In this document: in pieces, positions 1-7,500 of the stretch
Numbering within the stretch: position 1 is the first letter of the stretch
Layout of the letters: each line of letters opens with the position of its first letter
NCBI GenBank assembly: GCA_934370915.1
Contig: CAKRNI010000084.1
Span: 1-9,985, forward strand
Source of the DNA: an uncultured Lachnospiraceae bacterium
GTDB lineage: Bacteria > Bacillota > Clostridia > Lachnospirales > Lachnospiraceae
Length of the DNA stretch: 9,985 bases
Reading direction: 5' to 3'
The notes under the pieces: generated by a model
Database searches by the model: none
Told to the model about the DNA's origin: nothing
What the model saw: the letters and a program-made list of their open reading frames with translations, nothing else
Program-made: the position numbers and the translations under genes

Positions 1-115
1 CCTCACCCCGCATATGGGCTGGAAAGGACTTGAGACAAGACAGCGTCTCGTTTCCATCCTTGCCGGAAATGTAAAGGGATTCCTTGAGGGAACACCGGTG
101 AATGTAGTTTCATAA
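1..115 (+). CDS. D-2-hydroxyacid dehydrogenase, C-terminal end (partial)
   Basis: Only the last 37 codons are in the window, read from base 2 to the TAA at 113-115. The visible protein begins LTPHMGWKGLETRQRL and ends in PVNVVS. The T-P-H-x-G-W motif followed by a helix with E-x-R-x-R and then an N-x-x-x-F-L-E-G segment is the typical C-terminus of NAD-dependent D-2-hydroxyacid dehydrogenases (glycerate/hydroxypyruvate, lactate and phosphoglycerate dehydrogenase family). In that family the His of this motif is the catalytic acid/base. The PHxGW form is most like glycerate/hydroxypyruvate reductases, but the substrate cannot be decided from this fragment. The enzyme would be cytosolic. A terminator follows 10 bases after the stop, so it does not share a transcript with the amidohydrolase downstream. 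Confidence 0.82.
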   Translation, partial: LTPHMGWKGLETRQRLVSILAGNVKGFLEGTPVNVVS

Positions 116-124
116 CTCAAATAT

Positions 125-167
125 AAGGAACTTTTCATCTTTTAAGATGATATAGTTCCTTTTTTTG
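125..167 (+). terminator. Rho-independent terminator after the dehydrogenase
   Basis: AAGGAACT (125-132) pairs with AGTTCCTT (154-161). Inside it CATCTT pairs with AAGATG, giving a long interrupted stem with a small loop. A run of T follows directly (160-166). It lies 10 bases downstream of the dehydrogenase stop. Confidence 0.88.
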
Positions 168-227
168 TTACTGTTTGCGCAAAGTATGAATCGTAACCGT
201 TTTTTAACTACTGTACATAAAGAATCC

Positions 228-256
228 TTGAAATATTCTCGCAATTCATGTATGAT
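228..256 (+). promoter_or_regulatory. Sigma-A-type promoter for the amidohydrolase gene
   Basis: TTGAAA at 228-233 and TATGAT at 251-256 are separated by exactly 17 bases, each one mismatch from the consensus hexamer. Transcription would start near 262-264, giving a short leader of about 26 bases before the ATG at 289. It lies after the upstream terminator and before the only plus-strand gene that follows. A five-base inverted repeat, AGAAT (221-225) and ATTCT (235-239), brackets the -35 box and could be a regulator site, though it is short. Confidence 0.75.
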
Positions 257-275
257 GGAGTTATGATTTGAAAAG

Positions 276-281
276 AGGAGG
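276..281 (+). promoter_or_regulatory. Ribosome binding site that fixes the amidohydrolase start
   Basis: AGGAGG at 276-281 lies 7 bases before the ATG at 289. An in-frame TTG at 268 would place this Shine-Dalgarno inside the coding region, so the ATG at 289 is preferred. Confidence 0.88.
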
Positions 282-288
282 ACTTCCA

Positions 289-1428
289 ATGATTTGTATC
301 AAGAACGGAACACTTCACACAGCGGTATCAAAGGAAACTTTTATCGCTGACATCCTGATCGACGGCGGAAAGATCGTAAAGATCGGAAAAGGTCTCTCTG
401 CTGACGGCGCTGAGGTTATCGACGCTACCGGACTCCATGTTTATCCGGGATTTGTTGAGGCTCACTGCCATATCGGTCTTGACGGCTACGGAATCGGCTA
501 CGAGGGACATGACTACAATGAACTGAATGACCCGGTAACGCCACAGGTACAGGCGATCGACGGAATCAACCCGTTTGACCCGTGTATGGAGATGGCAGCG
601 AAAGCCGGTGTTACCTGCTTCGCAACCGGCCCAGGCAGCTCCAACTCCATTGGCGGAACCTTCGCTGCCATCAAACCGGTTGGAACCCGTGTTGACAATA
701 TGATCGTTAAATTCCCCGTCGCTATGAAATGCGCTTTCGGTGAAAACCCGAAACGCTGCTACCAGAAACAGGGAATCTCCAGCCGTATGACAAATGCCGC
801 AAAGATCCGCGAGGCTTTAAATAAAGCGAAGGTTTACAAGGCAAAAATCGAGGCTGCCGGTGATGATGCCTCCAAGCTTCCGGCTTACGACCAGAAATCC
901 GAAGCTCTGATCCCGGTATTAAATCATGAGATCCCGTTAAAAGCCCATGCCCATCAGGCAAACGATATCTTCACTGCGATCCGCATCGCGAAAGAGTTCG
1001 GTGTCGGTCTGACTCTGGAGCATGTAACAGAGGGCCATATGATCGTGGATGAACTTGCGAAGGAAAATCTCCCGCTCGCGGTAGGTCCGACCTTTGGACA
1101 TGCCTCCAAATTTGAGCTCCAGAATAAGACCTGGGAGACACCGGGCATTCTCGCAAAAGCCGGATGTCATGTTTCCATCATCACGGATGCTCCGGTAACC
1201 CCGCTCCACTATCTGCCGCTCTGCGCTGGTCTCGCAATCAAAGCCGGCATGGACGAGTATGACGCGCTCCGCGCCGTAACCATCAATCCGGCCGAGCACA
1301 TTGGCATCGCTGACCGTGTCGGTTCCCTTGAAGAGGGAAAAGACGCCGATGTTGTCATTGTTGACGGCTGCCCGTTTGATGTGACAGGCGTGATTCAGCA
1401 CGTTTTGATCAATGGTGAAGAAATTTAA
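289..1428 (+). CDS. Metal-dependent amidohydrolase (imidazolonepropionase-like family)
   Basis: Encodes a 379-residue cytosolic enzyme of the amidohydrolase superfamily, which hydrolyses C-N (sometimes C-O) bonds with a binuclear or mononuclear metal centre in a TIM barrel. An N-terminal beta-sandwich segment (about residues 1-52, with ILIDGGKIVKIG) leads to the first metal motif H59-C-H61 after YPGFVEA. K147 in MKCAFGENPKR is at the place of the usual carbamylated lysine. H220 and H222 lie in KAHAHQAND, H245 in LTLEHVTEG, and D300 in IITDAP; these fit the remaining metal ligands and catalytic aspartate. The C-terminus returns to the sandwich with the classic GSLEEGKDADVVIVDG closure (345-360). 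Length and motif order are complete. The substrate is not readable; the family includes imidazolonepropionases, prolidase-like and other cyclic-amide hydrolases. The gene appears monocistronic, with its own promoter and terminator. Assignment to the superfamily is firm, the specific activity is not. Confidence 0.9.
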   Translation: MICIKNGTLHTAVSKETFIADILIDGGKIVKIGKGLSADGAEVIDATGLHVYPGFVEAHCHIGLDGYGIGYEGHDYNELNDPVTPQVQAIDGINPFDPCMEMAAKAGVTCFATGPGSSNSIGGTFAAIKPVGTRVDNMIVKFPVAMKCAFGENPKRCYQKQGISSRMTNAAKIREALNKAKVYKAKIEAAGDDASKLPAYDQKSEALIPVLNHEIPLKAHAHQANDIFTAIRIAKEFGVGLTLEHVTEGHMIVDELAKENLPLAVGPTFGHASKFELQNKTWETPGILAKAGCHVSIITDAPVTPLHYLPLCAGLAIKAGMDEYDALRAVTINPAEHIGIADRVGSLEEGKDADVVIVDGCPFDVTGVIQHVLINGEEI

Positions 1429-1480
1429 TGAGACTGCCTTCCATTGATTATTTCTCTGAATTTTTAGATTCATAAATGAT

Positions 1481-1531
1481 AAAAACTCCCTCTCTGCACG
1501 TTTATCCCATAAACTGCAAAGAGGGAGTTTT
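1481..1531. terminator. Bidirectional terminator between convergent genes
   Basis: AAAACTCCCTCT (1482-1493) is a perfect 12-base inverted repeat with AGAGGGAGTTTT (1520-1531). A second inner stem, GTTTAT (1500-1505) with ATAAAC (1509-1514), closes on a three-base CCC loop. The flanks give T runs in both readings: TTTT at 1528-1531 on the plus strand, and the A run at 1481-1485 read as T on the minus strand. It can therefore end transcription of both the amidohydrolase gene and the giant exoprotein gene. Confidence 0.9.
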
Positions 1532-1560
1532 CTCACTTCACCTGGCTGTTCTCTTATTTA

Positions 1561-4500
1561 TTATTTTGTCTTTCCGTCCCAGCTGCCATCTTCCGTCACA
1601 AAATACCCATCCGGTGTTTTTCTTCCGATAAGCATCATTCCTTTTGTTCCATCAGAAACTGGATTAAAGAAATACCACTTTCCGTTGATGAGTACCCATC
1701 CAGTCTGCATTCTGGAATTCTCATCCAGATAGAACCAGCCCTTATAACCGGCATCATAGAAATATCCAATCTTCAGATAGCCCCGCTCATCAAACGCATA
1801 CCAGTTTCCATTGATCATTTCCCACTGATGCTCCACGGCCTGGATATTATTATGCTCTCCCGCGGCCACCTTTCCCGCCGCGTAACTGCCATCGCTGTAT
1901 CTCAGCCACCAGCCATTCTTATCCTTCATCCAATGGCTGTGTCCATCATTTACCGCTTTGTTCGCAGCGCCCGGGATAATTCCCTTTACAGGATCAATAT
2001 ATCCCTTTTTACTGTCACGGCTGATATCCGGCTTTCTTTCACTGATCTCCGGTTCGGAAGAGTCTGAACTGGATGAACCAGTTCCACTTCCTGGTCTTGA
2101 GCCATTGTTTTCTCCGGAGTTTCCACCAGATCCAGGTTTCGAACCATTGTTTCCATCAGAATTTCCGCCGTCTCCTGGCTTTGTACCATTATCTTCTCCG
2201 ATATTCCCGCCGTCTCCCGGCTTCTCCGGTTCGACCACCGGCGGCTTTTCTGCCAGTTTTGAAGTTCTTCCGGAAACCTCTGTCGCAGGGCCTGCGTTCT
2301 CTGTCTCCGTCTCCTTCAATCGGATCCATCCATGATACAGGGTATCCGGCTGACAGTCTTCTTTCCGGTTGTTGTCTGACCAGGTGGTACCGTCAAAACT
2401 GTACTCTGCACCCTCAACAGCCCCGATCTCAGCTGTGAATGTTTTTTCATCACCATTCAGCTGGAATGTAATCGTTCCCGCAATCGGATGCTGCTCATTC
2501 TTGTCATTCAGAGAGATTACGACCTGAATATCCGGTATCTCATAGTTTTCCGTAAGAATGCCACTGACCCGGATCACTGCTGATGCTCCGATCTGTGATC
2601 TGTCATTCTTCTTCAGCGCGAATTTTAACTGCGTCCTCTCTACGGCAATTTTCTCTTCCAGGATGTCGGACTCATCCGATATGATATCGGCATTTCCGCC
2701 AGAAATCTCTCCACAGTCTTCCGGGAATCCGGAAAGAACGATCTCCTGCTCTCCGCTTATTCCATAGCTGTACGCCTCAGAGATCTCCGGAATAGCAGGC
2801 GCCGCGGCCTTTTTGATCGTCTGTCCATCGAGAATGATGCTTCCATCCTGATTCAGAACATAATTTTTTGCGTTCTCCGTATCGGACAGGGATACATGTA
2901 CGGAAGCTTTCTTATCCGTTCCCGCATTCGCGTCCTCAAACTCTGCCTCTGCGGAATAATTCTCATCCCCTAGATGATCCCCATTCACAAGACCATCAAA
3001 ACTTACAGATCTGACATCCGCCTCCCGGCTTCCGTCGTAGATCTTTTCCTCCAGCACGGCATCCGCAATGCTCAATGTCCTGGGTGTGATATTCCAGGAA
3101 GAAATATTTTCACCTTTCTGGGAGTCATCCTCATAAAAAGCTTTTACAAGGTAACTTCCCACCGGTTTCGGTGCGTCCTCACTCCATGTATTTCCATTGT
3201 CCACACTGTATGTGTAGGTCCAGGACTCAGTTCCATCCACTGTTCCTGCGAATTTTCCCTCCGGAACCGGGGAGCTGCCATATTCCACATCAGGTACCGT
3301 CACAGATATCTGCTCGTCCACGATCGTTTTGTCTGCCACTGTCACCGTTCTTGTCTCGGAAGTCTCAATATATCTGTCATCAACTGCTGCTGTTTTCGCC
3401 GTGATCGTGATAAGCGTCCCGACAGCAGTCCCAATAGGGATCTGGATCTCATTTCCTGAAGCAGTCTGCTCAGCTCCATCCCCAATCTGATAAGAAACTC
3501 GGATCTCCGGTACATCCTCAAGTGCAGGAGAAAACGCATTTTTCGCTTTTGCTGAAACAGTTATCTTCTTTCCGGCAACCTGCGTCTCACGGTCAAGCTC
3601 TATAGTGAGATCTGGTTTTGCCGCCGAAACAGTAACCGAAACCTCTTTTTCAATCGCTCCCGTGTAGTTTTTCGTATCCTCGGGGGTAAATACCACTGTG
3701 CAGGATACCCCTGGATGAAGTGCGGACTCTGGATCCTTAAAGCTCCATTTTCCATCCACGATCATCTGCTTCTGCGGTAATACATAATTTGGATTGATCA
3801 CCTTTCCTCCAGAGATCACCGCATCTTTCAGGGACTGTCCATACTGAATATTTACTGCAGGATCCTCCTCGACTTCCGGAGTTGCCGGTAAAACTTTAAT
3901 CTTAACTTCATGGTAGATCGTCTCATACGTATCGCGGTACTCTGTCTTTGGCGTAAAGTGGCACAGAGCTTTATCCGTTCCCACTTCCGGCCATGCAACA
4001 TCAAACCCAAAGTATCCAGGTATATCTCCAGATTTTCCGCCCTGCAGTCCGGCACTTGATGCCTGCTGACCATAATGGATCTCCTTTATAGCTTCCGGCC
4101 ATTTTTCAATCTGTGGATTACGTTTTTTTACAGTCACTGAGATCTGTCCACTCTTGACCCGAAATCCGTTTCCGTAATATTCCGCATAGATCTCATGTGT
4201 TCCCAGCGGAAGAAGTTCTTTTCCGATCGTAAACGATGTTTCGCCTCCCGTTGACGTGATCGGACTTCCCACCGCGGCTTTATCCACATAAAAACGGATC
4301 TGACCACTCATGCCTTCCGGAACCGTCATCACAGCCAAAACAGAATCTCCAACTTCAATTTCTTCTGAAGCAACCGCAAGACCTGCCTGGATCTGTTTCA
4401 CTGTTACCTTGGCGGATGCAGTTTTATTATATGACCTTAAGCTCGCTGTCACGCTGAGTGCTTCCGCCTTCTCATCCGCACCCACCGTCAGAATTCCCAG

Positions 4501-7500
4501 CGAACTGATCTTTGTATCGCTGCTGGTATTTCCGGATACCCGCCAGTCCACCGTCGGATCCTTTGCTTTTTTAACATCTGCGGTAAACTGTTTTGAACTT
4601 CCAGGGTACATTACCTCAGTCTCCGGTGTCAGTGAGATCAAAGCGTCCTCTCCGCTCTCCTCGACCGGGAAATAAATGACCGCGCAGCGTCCCATTCTTG
4701 TGGTCTTCTGATTGATCTCCTCCGCTGTAACCCTCGCGTTTGCAAAACTCTGTCCGTGCATGATCAGTGCTCTCTTATCAATATCAAACTCCACATCATC
4801 ATTTTTTGAGCCTGCGCCGACACCGCTGGTCGTATTTTCGCCAGAGCGCCAGTTTCCTCCCTTTCCTTCTGTCCTTCCGCCGGTGATCGTTATCCTGCTC
4901 TTCGCCCAGCTATCATATCCGATTCCGATACCGGCAGAGCCCTGGCCTCCGACAGCCTTTACGGTTCCACCGGAAATATTGATATTGACATTTCCGCCTG
5001 CCCGGCTTGCGCTTCCGATGCCGGCACCTCCCCAGCCGCCGTCAGCTTCCACGGTACCTCCTTCGATCGAGATGAAGAAATTGTTGTTTTGTACACGCGC
5101 GTCTCCGCCGATTCCCGCCGCTTCATATTCACCTTTAGCGATAACTGTTCCGCCTTTTACAGTAATGGAACCGCCTCTGATTCCGGCATGCTTGATCCCG
5201 CAAGACTTATTTCCTTCCGCACGCAGTGTTCCCGCAGAGCTTCCATCGCCCTGAATGCTCGTGATCGTGAGATAAGAATTATCCTGCACATACACACTGT
5301 TCGATTCTTTGGAACACATGGAGTTTTCCCCATCCAGGATCAACTTCACATTTGCTTTATCCTTGATCCTGAGCGCATAGACTCCATTCACTTTTACGCT
5401 ATGGAGCGTAATTACAGGTGTTCCACCCTGAACCGTGATCTGATTTCCAGTCGTCTCAATGCCCTCTTTCAGGGAGATCTCGTATTTTCTGCTGCCCGTT
5501 ATGGTCAGTGTTTCGTTCTCATATTTATAATCTGTTCCCAGGATTCCGCCGCTCACGATGAAATCACCGGTGAGTCCTTCGCCCTTATACTGGGCTGTGA
5601 CCACGGCATCTTCTGATCCGATCGTAAATCTTGTCGTGCTGCTGTAGCAGTTTTCAAAGGTTCCTGAGCCAGAATCCAGCGTCCATGATGAAAATTCTGA
5701 TCCCGCCGGTAGAAATGCCGTGATCTCGATTACATCTCCAGTCCTATAAGCTCCGCTTCCAGTTCCATTATTTACCGTGAGGCTGTGCCCGGAAACATAG
5801 ACCGCCTTTACGGACAGGCTGCTGTTTACTTTAAGCTGTGCCGTTTTCTGACTGGCCGTTCCGTTTAAGAATTCTCCGTTTCCGTTCGTGATCTCCCAGC
5901 GATCGAAACATAATTTTTCCGAGGATCTATCTTTCGCTGTGATCGTGACAGTACTTCCCGGCGCATAGTTTGCCTGTTCCGGGGTGATGGTTCCGTCAGC
6001 AACTGTAACAGAATATCCACCTGTATAGTTCGCCTTGATCTCTGTATCCACATCGGACATCGTAAATGTTGTTTCGGAGGATGCAGGATCCGCAAATTCT
6101 CCGTTTCCTTTTTTGATCGTCCATCCGGCAAAATATAAGGTTCCTCCGACTCCATCCGTGATCTCAGCATTCGCGCTGACCGGCACCTTTTCGCCTTCCG
6201 CAAATGTGGACTCTGTTGAAGCGATCGTTCCTCCCATAACAGTAAGGTTATGCGGTGTTCCAAATTTTACACGCATATACTTCTCTGACGCGGGCTCATA
6301 TGCTCCTTCCCCGCGCAATCCAAGAGCCGCGCTTCCCGGAGCTGAGTTTCCTGTATACAATGTCGCTGTTTTTCCATTTTCAGGCTCTATCGTGATAGGA
6401 CTCTGACAGATTTTTCCTGGGTCTCCGGACACCGTCGCTGTGACATTTCCTCCTGTGATCCGGATATTCGGCACCGGATAAACATAAAAGTCTGTCGATC
6501 CAATACAATAACCGCCCCCGCTCTTGATCAGGTTTACATTTCCGCCGGAAATGACCAGATTATCTGCGCTTCCCGTACTTGCGCTGCCGGCAGCACCAGC
6601 TCCCAGACAAGTTCCCTCTCCATTTGACCGCAGGGTCAGATCACCCCCGGAGATCGTAATATTTTTACCTATCGGCACTGAATATAAAGAGTAGCTTCCA
6701 CCGATGGCCGCTGACCCGGAACCGGCTGTGGCATCCAGACTTCCGCTTCCTGTTATCTCCAGCGGAGTCCCATGATTATCGATCGCCGCCGCAAGCTCAG
6801 CGCCCTTAAGAATATTTCTGCCCTCCAGCTTTAAGGTCACTTTTTCAAGTCCCGCATCGATATCAATTGCAGGAACATTCTGCGCCTTCGGATAAATATT
6901 GAGCTGATTCAAAGTAACTGTACAGCTGCTCTTGATCTCAATAAATTCCCATGTCGCTGTCCCAGGATCTGTCATTGTAACTGTATATGGACCAGATCCG
7001 GCGATCTCAACTCTTCCGTTTCCAGAATAGGTAACGTCTTCTTCCGGAGTAACGGTAAGCTTCCCATTTCGTGTCTGTTCTCCATACTTGATCACCACAC
7101 GGCTTCCCGGATATTTAATCGTCTGCTCATCTCCAATATTGACCGTGTATGTTTGGGGTGGATAAACTCCATGGAATTCTGCCGTTGCTTTTTCTTTTTC
7201 ACTGGCTTTTAATGTAAAACTATTACCCGTACCATCGACCGTCTCTGGACCGATTGCAACAGCCTTCACTATACTGTTATACTCTCCGCCCCGTGCCTCT
7301 ACATCTCCACCGGAAATCACAACAGTTCCCGATGTTCCCTTATATCCACCGCCGATTCCAGCTCCAACAGATGCTGCTGCATAAACGGATCCACCAGCGA
7401 TTGTAATCGTATCACCGCCAATTCCCGCCGAACCAGATCCAATTCCGGCTCCACTGTCCGATTCCGTTCCTTTTTCCGTACCTTTATCTGTCAGGCTCAT

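Noticed and set aside
268..288. Upstream TTG start adding seven residues to the amidohydrolase
   Set aside because: It would put the AGGAGG ribosome binding site inside the gene and has no site of its own; the ATG at 289 is spaced correctly.
937..1536. 199-codon minus-strand frame antisense to the amidohydrolase
   Set aside because: It overlaps a well-supported enzyme gene, begins inside the bidirectional terminator hairpin and encodes a low-plausibility protein; it is a codon-bias shadow.
1561..1700. LPxTG-type sortase signal at the end of the giant protein
   Set aside because: The C-terminus ends in wall-binding repeats and a short hydrophilic tail (SWDGKTK), with no LPxTG, hydrophobic stretch or basic tail.
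4900..5220. Spaced repeated motifs that might suggest a CRISPR or non-coding repeat array
   Set aside because: The periodicity is explained by the beta-helix rungs at protein level; the DNA copies are diverged and spacing follows codons.
4712..5254. 180-codon plus-strand Pro/Ala-rich frame opposite the beta-helix module
   Set aside because: Its composition is simply the complement of the Gly-rich GAGIGG/GGTV coding repeats on the other strand.
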